The notes under the pieces were generated by a model. It searched no databases and had not been told where the DNA came from. It saw only the letters and a program-made list of their open reading frames with translations. A DNA stretch of 57,713 nt, taken from NCBI GenBank assembly GCA_024643255.1, contig JAHENF010000017.1:3746-61458 (forward strand), in the 5' to 3' direction. The stretch comes from Ilumatobacteraceae bacterium (GTDB taxonomy: Bacteria; Actinomycetota; Acidimicrobiia; Acidimicrobiales; Ilumatobacteraceae). The position numbers were made by a program, and so were the translations under genes. Below, one piece after another: positions 1-6,867 of the stretch (position 1 is its first letter; each line of letters starts with the position of its first letter).

Positions 1-1560
1 CTCGACCCGCCGACCGACACCGGACGACCGGCATCGGTGGCGCGGGCGGACGCGCAATTGGTGTTCTGCATCGACGTGCGCTCGGAGGGTTTTCGGCGTC
101 ACCTCGAAGGGCTCGGCAACTACGAGACATTCGGATTCGCAGGGTTCTTCGGCGTCCCGGTGCGTTGGCGCCCGCTGGGATCCGACACGGCGCAGGCGCG
201 CTGTCCGGTACTCGTGTCGCCGCGTCACGAGATCGCCGAAGTCGCCGTCGGCGACGACCGCGCCTACCTCTCGGCCTGCTCCGCGACTGCCGGTCTCCAC
301 GACGCGTTCCACGCGGCGAAGGGTGGCATCGCCTCGCCGTTCGCGCTCGCCGAGTCGGCCGGCTGGTTCGCCGGCCCGGTCGCCGCGCTGCGCACGTTCG
401 CGCCCGGCCGGGCGGTGCCCTCGTCGACGAAGCAGTCGTGGTGGCGCAGGTTTGCGTCGGCGCCGCGGACCGCGCCGGTCGTCGACGAGATCGCGGGTGA
501 CGACCTGCATGTCGGGCTGTCGCTCGAAGAGCGGACGTTGTTCGCCGAGGCGATCGTCACCACCATCGCGATGCGCGACTTCGCGCCGCTGGTCGTGCTC
601 TGCGGTCACGGGAGCCGCACGACCAACAACCCGCATGCCTCGTCGCTCGACTGCGGTGCCTGCGGAGGCGCGCCGGGTGGTGCCAGCGCCCGCATCGCCG
701 CCGCCATCCTGAACGACCCGGACGTGCGCGCCGGTCTCGTCGAACGCGGGATCGAGATCCCAGCCGACACGTGGTTCATCGCCGCCGAACACGACACGAC
801 CGCCGACGTGGTCACGATCTTCGACCGCGAGGTCATTCCCGCCGGTGCCCATCCGCTCGTCGACGTGCTCCAGCGCGATCTCGACGCCGCCGGGGAGCGC
901 AACGCCCACGACCGAGCCCGCAGGCTGCCGGGGAACCCCGACCGCGTGCGCGATCGAGGGCGTGACTGGGCGCAGGTGCGCCCCGAGTGGGGGCTGGCCG
1001 GCAACGGGGCGTTCATCATCGGCCCCCGTTCGATCACCGCCGAACACGATCTCGAAGGCCGCGCGTTCCTGCACAGCTACGTCGCCGAGCACGACCTCGA
1101 CGGGGTGGCCCTCGAAACGATCATGACGGCACCGCTGGTGGTGGCGCAGTGGATTTCGGCGCAGTACTACTTCTCGACCGTCGACCCGACCGTGTTCGGT
1201 GCGGGTGACAAGATGTTGCACAATCCGGTCGGCGGTGTCGGGGTGATCGTCGGTCAGTCGGGTGACCTCGCCGTCGGACTGCCGATGCAGTCGGTGATGT
1301 TCGGCGACCAGCGCGCACACGATCCGCTCCGCCTGCTCGCGATCGTGCAGGCACCGCTCGACCGGATCGAACAGATCATCCTGCGCAACTCCGGGCTCCG
1401 CCAGCTCGTCGAAGGCGAGTGGATCCACGTCGCGGCCCGCGAGAGCGAGCACGATGCCTGGTCGTTGCGCACACCCAGCGGCGGCTGGGAACCCTGGCAT
1501 CCCGCCGAACCCGAACCCGATCCGGCCGCACCGCTGCTCACACCTCTGGAGATCTCATGA
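1..1560 (+). CDS. dabA: DabA-family inorganic carbon transporter subunit, C-terminal part (5' end outside window)
   Basis: The frame is open from the first base, so the N terminus lies upstream of the window. The protein matches the DabA/UPF0753 (DUF2309) family, the cytoplasmic zinc subunit of the DAB dissolved-inorganic-carbon system. DabA resembles a beta-carbonic anhydrase and works with a membrane partner, DabB, to accumulate bicarbonate. The family motif FCIDVRSE (about residues 22-29 of the visible part) supplies the Cys and Asp zinc ligands. A second motif CGHGSRTTNN followed by LDCGACGG (codons from 601 to about 670) supplies the His and Cys ligands. All four ligands are present, so the catalytic site looks intact. 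The ATG of the next gene overlaps its stop codon (ATGA), so the two are probably translationally coupled. DabB would be expected upstream. The family call is firm; the transport function is inferred from characterised homologues. Confidence 0.9.
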   Translation, partial: LDPPTDTGRPASVARADAQLVFCIDVRSEGFRRHLEGLGNYETFGFAGFFGVPVRWRPLGSDTAQARCPVLVSPRHEIAEVAVGDDRAYLSACSATAGLHDAFHAAKGGIASPFALAESAGWFAGPVAALRTFAPGRAVPSSTKQSWWRRFASAPRTAPVVDEIAGDDLHVGLSLEERTLFAEAIVTTIAMRDFAPLVVLCGHGSRTTNNPHASSLDCGACGGAPGGASARIAAAILNDPDVRAGLVERGIEIPADTWFIAAEHDTTADVVTIFDREVIPAGAHPLVDVLQRDLDAAGERNAHDRARRLPGNPDRVRDRGRDWAQVRPEWGLAGNGAFIIGPRSITAEHDLEGRAFLHSYVAEHDLDGVALETIMTAPLVVAQWISAQYYFSTVDPTVFGAGDKMLHNPVGGVGVIVGQSGDLAVGLPMQSVMFGDQRAHDPLRLLAIVQAPLDRIEQIILRNSGLRQLVEGEWIHVAARESEHDAWSLRTPSGGWEPWHPAEPEPDPAAPLLTPLEIS

Positions 1561-1883
1561 CCACCTGGAACAACCTCACCGCCATGGCGAAGATCGAGGT
1601 CGTCGTCGACGGCGACGACGTCCCCGCTGTGCGCGACCTCTTCCTCGACGCCGGTGCCACCGGCTACACCGCGGTGTCGGGCGTGTCGGGCTTCGGCCAC
1701 CACGGCCATCATCAGGGCAAGCTGCTCTTCAACGATCGCGCCAGCCTCTCGATGCTGATCACCGTGGTGCCGATCGAGCGGGCCGAGGCCCTGATCGCCG
1801 GCATCCGGCGGTTCCTCGACGGACGCCACGGGGTGCTGTTCGTGTCGGAGACCCAGGTGAGTCGTCCCGACTACTTCGCCTGA
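1557..1883 (+). CDS. PII-like protein coupled to dabA
   Basis: A 108-residue protein whose ATG overlaps the dabA stop codon. Size and pattern fit the PII/PII-like ferredoxin-fold family: a first strand (KIEVVVDGDDVPAVRDLF), a GATGYTAVSGVSGFG turn like the PII 'gfTv..vrG.G' motif, and a second half with SMLITVVP and an IRRFLDG helix. The position of the T-loop holds a short His-rich stretch, GHHGHHQGK, rather than the canonical uridylylated Tyr loop, so classic GlnB/GlnK control is unlikely. Other carbon-concentrating systems have PII-like partners such as SbtB. Coupling to dabA suggests this protein senses a nucleotide, a metal or bicarbonate and gates the Dab complex; that role is inference. 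Confidence 0.75.
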   Translation: MTTWNNLTAMAKIEVVVDGDDVPAVRDLFLDAGATGYTAVSGVSGFGHHGHHQGKLLFNDRASLSMLITVVPIERAEALIAGIRRFLDGRHGVLFVSETQVSRPDYFA

Positions 1884-1956
1884 TCGTCGTCACCATGTCG
1901 TGCCGAGCGGTTGTGCACGGCAAGATGTGATCACCCGATCCGTTTGGAGATTTGCA

Positions 1957-2400
1957 GTGCACACGATCATCGACACCGACGCCGTCAACCCGGTCCTCAA
2001 CGAGATTCTCAAGGCCGAGCTCGCCGGCGTCGTCCGCTACACCCACTATTCACTGGTGATCACGGGGCCGAACCGGCTGCCGTTGGTCGATTTCATGAAG
2101 GCGCAGGCGGCCGAGTCGCTGCTGCACGCGCAGCAGGCCGGTGAGATCCTCACCGGCCTCGGCGGACATCCCGAGCAGGGCATCGCCACGATCGAGGAAT
2201 CACACGATCACACGATCGAGGCCATCCTGCGCGAATCGGTCGGTCACGAGCGGCGGGCGCTCGACCTGTACCGCCAGCTGTTGAAGCTGACCGAAGGCAG
2301 TTCGATCTATCTCGAGGAGTATGCCCGCGGCCAGATCGGCCAGGAAGAGCTCCACGTGATCGAGATGAACAAGCTGTTGCGCGACTATTCGATCGTCTGA
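1957..2400 (+). CDS. bfr: Bacterioferritin-like ferritin-superfamily protein
   Basis: 147 residues, started at GTG 1957 with a TTGGAGA Shine-Dalgarno about six bases upstream. An in-frame extension further upstream has no homology-like content. It forms a four-helix ferritin-like protein. Recognisable carboxylate/His positions are E21, the helix-2 segment AESLLHAQQ (E53, H57), and GQEELH near residue 130. Aligned on the helix-2 His, the usual bacterioferritin ExxH glutamate is Ser54 and the haem-ligand Met position is Leu55. This is therefore a divergent subgroup that may not bind haem and may have an altered di-iron site. Iron storage or detoxification is the likely job. The ferredoxin-like gene starts ten bases downstream, suggesting a redox partner for iron release. 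Confidence 0.8.
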   Translation: MHTIIDTDAVNPVLNEILKAELAGVVRYTHYSLVITGPNRLPLVDFMKAQAAESLLHAQQAGEILTGLGGHPEQGIATIEESHDHTIEAILRESVGHERRALDLYRQLLKLTEGSSIYLEEYARGQIGQEELHVIEMNKLLRDYSIV

Positions 2401-2410
2401 CCCGCTGGCG

Positions 2411-2743
2411 ATGTCGAGCAGCTCAGCAACACCCGAGGTCGGGCTGTGCACCGGCAAGGACTGTCGGCAGGCCAATGGATTCCGAACCGTCCAGCGCGAG
2501 TTGGGTCGCGCCTGCGCCGTGCTCGATCTGCCATGCCTCGACGTGTGTGAGGGCGTCGTGGTGGTGATCGAACCCCGCTCGTCGGAGTCGGTGGTGCTCG
2601 AGCGCGTCGGCACCCGCGCGCTCGCGCTGGAGGTCGTCGACCATGTGATCGACGGAGACCCGCTGGCGAGCCGCCTCCGCAAGCGGCGACTCAGCGGGGC
2701 GAAGCGCGCGAAGGCCCGCCGCCGCGTCGAGCGAGCGCTCTGA
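2411..2743 (+). CDS. Thioredoxin-like [2Fe-2S] ferredoxin family protein
   Basis: 110 residues starting ten bases after the bacterioferritin stop, so very probably the same transcript. Cysteines at 13, 18, 42 and 46 form CX4C (CTGKDC) and CX3C (CLDVC), the spacing of thioredoxin-like [2Fe-2S] ferredoxins and the related NuoE-type fold. The C-terminal third is strongly basic (SRLRKRRLSGAKRAKARRR), which is unusual for a ferredoxin and could contact an acidic partner surface or nucleic acid. Its place behind a ferritin gene suggests an electron donor for reductive iron release, analogous to but unrelated to Bfd; this is inference. The cluster type is assigned by motif only. Confidence 0.65.
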   Translation: MSSSSATPEVGLCTGKDCRQANGFRTVQRELGRACAVLDLPCLDVCEGVVVVIEPRSSESVVLERVGTRALALEVVDHVIDGDPLASRLRKRRLSGAKRAKARRRVERAL

Positions 2744-2746
2744 ACC

Positions 2747-3154
2747 TCAGCTCGCGCGAGCGATGTGGAACGCGGGGATGACCCGGGGCGCCGCGGAGGT
2801 GATGTAGTCGAGGAACTGCGGCATGAGCGCGCCCTGTGCCTGGAGCTTCGCCTGGCCTTCGGCTTCGGGGAGCTCGCTGAGCGTGGCGGTGAACGTCTCG
2901 GTGCCGTACTCGACCGTGATCTCCGGGGTGGCCTTGAGGTTGTAGTACCAGTCGGGGTTCGTGGGCGCGCCGCCCTTCGACGCGAAGACGTACATGTCGT
3001 CGCCTTCGACGAGCGCGACGAGCGGGGTCTCGCGCACCTCGCCGGACTTGGCGCCGATCGTGTGCAGGATCACCAGGGGGGCGTCGCCGAACTGGGCGGC
3101 CTTTCCACCGGTGGCACGGAACTCGGCGATGATCTGAGCATTCCAGTCGTTCAT
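2747..3154 (-). CDS. F420-type nitroreductase-family oxidoreductase (DUF385/Ddn-like)
   Basis: 135 residues from the ATG at 3154. The open frame runs further upstream, but homology-like sequence begins at MNDWNAQIIAEFR. The core PLVILHTIGAKSGEVRETPL, then a VFASKGGAPTNPDWYYNL motif and the ATPEITVEYG strand, are typical of the deazaflavin-dependent nitroreductase family (split beta-barrel; Ddn and Rv3547-like proteins). Those proteins use reduced F420 to reduce quinones or nitro compounds. The substrate cannot be predicted. It is transcribed divergently from the gene at 3236 across an 81-base gap. A TAGAAC hexamer lies seven bases before the ATG, so the mRNA may be leaderless. Confidence 0.85.
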   Translation of the reverse strand: MNDWNAQIIAEFRATGGKAAQFGDAPLVILHTIGAKSGEVRETPLVALVEGDDMYVFASKGGAPTNPDWYYNLKATPEITVEYGTETFTATLSELPEAEGQAKLQAQGALMPQFLDYITSAAPRVIPAFHIARAS

Positions 3155-3201
3155 ACCCGTCGTTCTATCGGGCGATCCTTGCAATCGCAAGCAACGTAAG
3201 G

Positions 3202-3229
3202 TTGTAATTGTGTAATCATCGACTACGCT
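3202..3229 (+). promoter_or_regulatory. Predicted promoter of the 3236 gene (leaderless type)
   Basis: TTGTAA at 3202-3207 and TACGCT at 3224-3229 with a 16-base spacer. The -10 hexamer ends six bases before the ATG at 3236 and there is no Shine-Dalgarno, so the transcript should begin at or next to the start codon. A small inverted repeat, CTTGC-N4-GCAAG (3178-3191), lies between this promoter and the divergent oxidoreductase gene and could be an operator. Confidence 0.5.
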
Positions 3230-3235
3230 CACCAC

Positions 3236-3769
3236 ATGACCACCGACACCGCCGTCAGCACCTCCGCCATCACCGCCTGGTTCCTCGGACGGATGCCGGA
3301 TGCCTGGACTTCGACCGCACCACCCGCGATCACCATCGACCGCGAGGAGATCACGGTCGTCCTCACGGTCGCCGCGCCCGACCTGCCCGGCGAGGCCGGC
3401 GACGCGGACCGCGCCGAAGCGGTCCTGGGCCGCATCTCGGGATTCCGCGAGGACACTCGCGAGCAACGGATGAACGTGGCGCGCGAGGCCGAGCACCGCT
3501 TCGATCGGAAGGTCGCGTGGGGCGTCACGGTCGGCGAGCGCACCGAGCTCTTCACGCACCTCGCCGTCCCGGTGATGACCCGCCTGCGCCAACCCGAGCG
3601 CATGGTGCTCGACACCCTGGTCGCGGCCAACGTCGCGCGGTCGCGTGCCGACGCACTCGCCTGGTGCGTGCGACTCGTCGGACGACACACCGACGACTGG
3701 TTGAGCGGGCTGCGCGACGCGATGGAAGAAGTCGACCGCCTCCGGGCGGCCGGCCCCGTCACGTCGTGA
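3236..3769 (+). CDS. Conserved-looking hypothetical protein, 177 aa
   Basis: I do not recognise this family. The protein is soluble, with no signal peptide or membrane segment, and appears mainly helical in its C-terminal half (TRLRQPERMVLDTLVAAN and DALAWCVRLVGRHTDDWLSGL). The N-terminal half contains an ITVVLTVAAPD strand followed by an Asp/Glu-rich segment and FREDTREQRMNVAREAEHRF. The codon pattern is that of a genuine gene, and the start is supported by a -10 element six bases upstream of the ATG. Its 3' end overlaps the convergent gene at 3759 by 11 bases. It is read divergently from the F420-type oxidoreductase. No function is proposed. Confidence 0.7.
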   Translation: MTTDTAVSTSAITAWFLGRMPDAWTSTAPPAITIDREEITVVLTVAAPDLPGEAGDADRAEAVLGRISGFREDTREQRMNVAREAEHRFDRKVAWGVTVGERTELFTHLAVPVMTRLRQPERMVLDTLVAANVARSRADALAWCVRLVGRHTDDWLSGLRDAMEEVDRLRAAGPVTS

Positions 3770-4025
3770 CGCGTCGTTCGAACACGAACTCGTACTCGAG
3801 GTAGGCGTTCAGGTGTTCCTCGCCGGGCAGCGGCGGCGTGAGCTGCGACGACTGCAGCAACATCCAGCCGTCGCGCAGTGCGGCAACGCCCGTGGCGTAC
3901 GGCGGCGATCCGTCCGGCAGCGCCGGACCCGACCCGTCGGTGCCGTCGTGGAAGGCCCATCCGACGGTGCCCGAATCGAGCGCCGACCCGCTCGCCCACA
4001 GATAGAGGATCTGCTGTCGCTCCAT
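3759..4025 (-). CDS. Small hypothetical protein, 88 aa
   Basis: A soluble 88-residue protein that I do not recognise. It is rich in aromatic and Gly/Pro residues (ILYLWASGSALDSGTVGWAF near the start, PPLPGEEHLNAYLEYEFVF near the end), which suggests a small beta-rich domain. Its ATG lies one base after the stop codon of the dioxygenase gene, so the two are almost certainly co-transcribed and coupled. A role connected with that enzyme is plausible but unsupported by motif. Its last codons overlap the 3' end of the convergent gene at 3236-3769 by 11 bases. Confidence 0.65.
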   Translation of the reverse strand: MERQQILYLWASGSALDSGTVGWAFHDGTDGSGPALPDGSPPYATGVAALRDGWMLLQSSQLTPPLPGEEHLNAYLEYEFVFERRVTT

Positions 4026-4026
4026 C

Positions 4027-4911
4027 TCAACTCCCCACGAGCGCGCCGCGGCCCTCGAGCCGCGTGAGATAATGGTCGACGTCGTAGGTCTCGTCGCCGG
4101 TGAGGTAGCGCCAGAGCCTGGCGCGTTGCACCTGTTCGTTGCGGTAGTCGGTGACGCTCATCCACGGATGCCACGTCCGGAAGATCTGCGCGACGCTGTC
4201 GGGCAGGATGCGGGCGAAGATGTGATCGGACGGCGGGTTCTGGAGATCGGGCAGGTCGTCGGTGTTCCACAGCCGGACCTGCGCGACCGTCGGGTTGAGC
4301 CGCACCTTGTGCATCCAGCGGTCGCCGTCGCCTGGGTTCGGTTGGCCGGCGTGCCAGAGTCCATGGTGGAAGACCACCACGGTGCCTGCCGGCCCGGAGA
4401 ACTGCTGCTCGCCGTTGATGTGCTGGTAGCGGTCGAGGCCTGATGACCTGACCCGACGGAGGTGGCTCCCGGGGACGAAGCGGGTGCCGCCCTCGCCGGG
4501 TGCGACGTCGTGCGGATACCAGAAGAGCTGGACGTCGAAGGTCGGGTCCGTCGAGTCGGTGATCGCGTCGACGTGGAGCGGCTGCACGTAGGTGGCGTGC
4601 GGGTGGATGTGATGCGTCCAGTCGTGGTCGAAGGTGGGGTTCGGCCCGACGAACGACTCGATGATCCCCTGGATCCGGGGGAGTCGGAGGTACTCGCCGA
4701 TCACCGATGGGGCCGGGTAGCACTCATCGAGCGGTGTGCCCGTGTGTGGCGGTTTCATACCGCCCGGGGCGAGCCGTTCGGCTTCGAGCTGACGCATCTC
4801 GTCGATCGCCCGCTCGTTGATGTCCGCCGGCACGATCGCGTCGAACCGGATGAACCCGTTCGCCACGAACTCGGCCATCTGCCGCGTGGTCAACCGATGG
4901 TCTGTCCCCAT
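4027..4911 (-). CDS. Phytanoyl-CoA dioxygenase (PhyH) family Fe(II)/2-oxoglutarate oxygenase
   Basis: 294 residues. The jelly-roll iron triad is visible: H113-x-D115 in QPLHVDAI and the distal H187 in HGLWHAGQPN, followed by the RWMHKVRLN segment that would supply the 2-oxoglutarate-binding Arg. Neighbouring features FWYPHDVAPGEGGTRFVPGSH are typical of PhyH-family enzymes, which hydroxylate lipids, secondary metabolites or halogenated substrates using O2 and 2-oxoglutarate. The actual substrate is unknown; residues around the metal site are His-rich (HDWTHHIHPH). The ATG at 4911 is preceded by CAGAAT exactly six bases upstream, so a leaderless mRNA is likely. It leads a two-gene operon with the 88-residue protein. 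Confidence 0.85.
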   Translation of the reverse strand: MGTDHRLTTRQMAEFVANGFIRFDAIVPADINERAIDEMRQLEAERLAPGGMKPPHTGTPLDECYPAPSVIGEYLRLPRIQGIIESFVGPNPTFDHDWTHHIHPHATYVQPLHVDAITDSTDPTFDVQLFWYPHDVAPGEGGTRFVPGSHLRRVRSSGLDRYQHINGEQQFSGPAGTVVVFHHGLWHAGQPNPGDGDRWMHKVRLNPTVAQVRLWNTDDLPDLQNPPSDHIFARILPDSVAQIFRTWHPWMSVTDYRNEQVQRARLWRYLTGDETYDVDHYLTRLEGRGALVGS

Positions 4912-4917
4912 CGCCGA

Positions 4918-4923
4918 ATTCTG
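4918..4923 (-). promoter_or_regulatory. Predicted -10 element of the PhyH operon
   Basis: On the minus strand CAGAAT lies at 4923-4918, six bases before the ATG at 4911, with no ribosome-binding site between. The arrangement is the same as at many other operon starts in this window. No convincing -35 was seen; the 31-base palindrome at 4930-4960 sits just upstream and would occupy the -35 region. Confidence 0.45.
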
Positions 4924-4929
4924 CCAGAC

Positions 4930-4960
4930 GTCGCGATTGGGGTCAGACCCCAATCGCGAC
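4930..4960. repeat. 31-bp perfect palindrome, GGGTCAGACCC type
   Basis: Arms of 13 bases (4930-4942 and 4948-4960) are perfectly complementary around a five-base TCAGA loop. The centre reads GGGTCAGACCC. It lies 12 bases beyond the acyl-CoA dehydrogenase stop codon and just upstream of the PhyH promoter, both on the minus strand. It could terminate the upstream transcript, though no U-run follows. A second element of the same length and centre but different outer arms is at 20630-20660. Confidence 0.85.
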
Positions 4961-4972
4961 GGGAGGTCGAAA

Positions 4973-6187
4973 TCAGCTGGACTGGGTGCCGACCTTGAGG
5001 TCGCGGAAGGGGACGCCACGGTCGACCGACGGTTCGCGAGGCAGGCCGAGCACGCGGTCGCCGATGATGTTGCGCTGGATCTCGTCGGTGCCGCCCGCGA
5101 TGCTCGACTGGAAGCTGTTGAGGACGATGCGCTGCAATTCGGCTGCCGACTCGTCATCGGGATCCCACGCCACCGAACCCGGGCCCGCGAACTCGAGTGC
5201 CATCGTGCGGACCTTCCACGCGATGTTCGAGCCGAACAGCTTGCCGAGCGAGCCGCCGGGACCCGGTGTCTTGCCGGCCTTGAGTTCGTCGCGGGTCTTC
5301 ATCGCAACGAGCGACTTGCAGGTCTCCATCGACCAGATCTGCATCAGCTGATCGCGCACGACCGGGTTGTCGATCTGGCCGGTCGACTCGGCGGCCTTGC
5401 GCAGCATCTTGAAGTTGGGCTGGTTGATCTTGCCCGCGCCGGCGCCACCGATGGCGACACGCTCGTACATGAGCATCGCCGTGGCGAGGTTCCAGCCGTT
5501 GTTGAGGTCGCCGACGAGCCAGTCCTTCGGGATGCGTGCATCGGTGAAGAACACCTCGTTGAAGTGGGAGCCGCCGTCGATCTGGTGGATCGGGCGGATC
5601 TCCACGCCCGGGCCGCGCATGTCCATGATGAACATCGAGATGCCGGCGTGCTTGACCTGGTCGGGGTCGGTGCGTGCAACACACAGGCCGTAGTCGGACT
5701 TGTGGGCGAGCGTCGTCCAGACCTTCTGGCCGTTGATGACCCACTCGTCGCCGTCGAGTTCGGCCTTGGTCTGCAGGCTGGCGACATCGGATCCGGCGCC
5801 GGGCTCGGAGAACATCTGGCACCACATGGTCTTGCCCGAGATGTTGTCGGCGAGGAAGCGTTCCTTCTGCTCGTGGGTGCCGTATTCGGCGAGCATCGGC
5901 ATGCACATGCCGTGGGAGATGATGAACTCGCTGTCGGGGAACGGGTAGTTGCCCTTCACCTCGCGCCAGATCTTCTCGTGGGCGAGGGTCTTGCCGCCGC
6001 CGCCGTACTCCGCGGGTACGGGGAGTCCGGCGAGTCCGGCCTCGGCCGCGGCGGCGAGGAATGCCTTCTGGTCGTCGAGGGTCGGGTTCTGGCCCGGAGC
6101 GAACTGCTCCATGAAGTCGACGCACTTCTGGCGGAACTCCGCGGCCTCGGCCTCGGCGAGCCCGGTGTCGGTGGCGGTGTCGGTCAT
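4973..6187 (-). CDS. Acyl-CoA dehydrogenase
   Basis: 404 residues, full length for the family. It shows the N-terminal helical domain, the FAD-binding beta-domain signature (MWCQMFSEPGAGSDVASLQT, then DGDEWVINGQKVWTT) and the C-terminal signature IAGGTDEIQRNIIGDRVLGL. The medium-chain-type catalytic Glu of 'YEGT' is Gly here. A Glu at 242 in MLMYERVAIGG occupies the alternative helix-G position used by isovaleryl- and long-chain acyl-CoA dehydrogenases and is the likely base. An alpha,beta-dehydrogenation step on an acyl-CoA is expected; chain specificity is unknown. A GGAGG-like site precedes the ATG. It is divergent from the MarR-thiolase operon across a perfect palindromic operator, so the three genes probably form one regulon. 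Confidence 0.93.
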   Translation of the reverse strand: MTDTATDTGLAEAEAAEFRQKCVDFMEQFAPGQNPTLDDQKAFLAAAAEAGLAGLPVPAEYGGGGKTLAHEKIWREVKGNYPFPDSEFIISHGMCMPMLAEYGTHEQKERFLADNISGKTMWCQMFSEPGAGSDVASLQTKAELDGDEWVINGQKVWTTLAHKSDYGLCVARTDPDQVKHAGISMFIMDMRGPGVEIRPIHQIDGGSHFNEVFFTDARIPKDWLVGDLNNGWNLATAMLMYERVAIGGAGAGKINQPNFKMLRKAAESTGQIDNPVVRDQLMQIWSMETCKSLVAMKTRDELKAGKTPGPGGSLGKLFGSNIAWKVRTMALEFAGPGSVAWDPDDESAAELQRIVLNSFQSSIAGGTDEIQRNIIGDRVLGLPREPSVDRGVPFRDLKVGTQSS

Positions 6188-6244
6188 GTGGTGTCCTCCG
6201 TCTCGACGGCCGAGTGAGTGGCCGTTCAGCGATCTGCAGTTGCA

Positions 6245-6268
6245 ATACTGTATGGCATCGTACAGTAT
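6245..6268. promoter_or_regulatory. Perfect 8+8 inverted repeat operator between divergent acyl-CoA genes
   Basis: Half-sites ATACTGTA (6245-6252) and TACAGTAT (6261-6268) are exact reverse complements separated by eight bases. The site lies in the gap between the acyl-CoA dehydrogenase and the MarR gene and is AT-rich against a GC-rich background. Its size and symmetry fit binding by a dimeric regulator, most simply the adjacent MarR protein; a TetR-type regulator elsewhere is the alternative. TACAGT or CAGTAT inside it may be the -10 of the rightward promoter, which would make repressor binding occlude RNA polymerase. Confidence 0.8.
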
Positions 6269-6345
6269 GTGTCCACACCGAACGCCACGCCGCCCCTACC
6301 GTCACACGGTGCCGGGTCAAACGTGACGCCGACGGGTTCACCACC

Positions 6346-6867
6346 ATGACCGCCGCCAACCTCACCACCCACGAACTCGACTCGCCGCCGTGGCTGCGCG
6401 TCGAATCGACCCTGATGGCGACGGCGCGCTTGTTGCGCGTGGCATTCGATGCCCGACTTGCAGCCCTCGACCTCAATCTCACGCAGGCCTCCCTGCTCGG
6501 TTACGTCGCCGAGTTCGGCGCGACCACACAGACCGACCTCGCCGACCACCTCGGCATCGGGCGCGCCGCCATCGGATCGGTCATCGACCGGCTGCAGGCT
6601 CGTGGCCTCGTCGAGCGCCGACCCCGACCCGACGATCGCCGCGTGTGGCTCGTCGCCATCACCGACGACGGCACGGAGATGGCCGGCCGCATCGCCGAAG
6701 TCGATGCCGTGCTGCGCGCCGAGCTCCGCCGTGGCATCGGGCGCGAGGAACGCCAGGCCCTCGCTTGGGTGATGACCCGGCTGCAGCAGAACCTCGCCAC
6801 GGCCATCGCCACCACCTCATCCACATCGAACACCCCCATCTCAACAACCACAGGAGAAACCCAATGA
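6346..6867 (+). CDS. MarR-family transcriptional regulator
   Basis: 173 residues from the ATG at 6346; the longer in-frame extension (from 6214) would overlap the operator and lacks homology. The winged helix-turn-helix is clear: TQASLLGYVAEFG, TQTDLADHLGIGRAAIGSVIDRLQARGLVERR, then the wing DDRRVWLVAITDDG. Flanking helices would form the dimer interface. The C terminus is a Ser/Thr-rich tail (about the last 20 residues). The ATG of the thiolase overlaps its stop codon, so it is coupled to a structural gene. The palindrome at 6245-6268 is its probable operator and an acyl-CoA its plausible ligand; both are inferences. Confidence 0.88.
   Translation: MTAANLTTHELDSPPWLRVESTLMATARLLRVAFDARLAALDLNLTQASLLGYVAEFGATTQTDLADHLGIGRAAIGSVIDRLQARGLVERRPRPDDRRVWLVAITDDGTEMAGRIAEVDAVLRAELRRGIGREERQALAWVMTRLQQNLATAIATTSSTSNTPISTTTGETQ

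Noticed and set aside
4817..6217. 466-codon plus-strand open frame
   Set aside because: Antisense to the acyl-CoA dehydrogenase; composition is that of a shadow frame.
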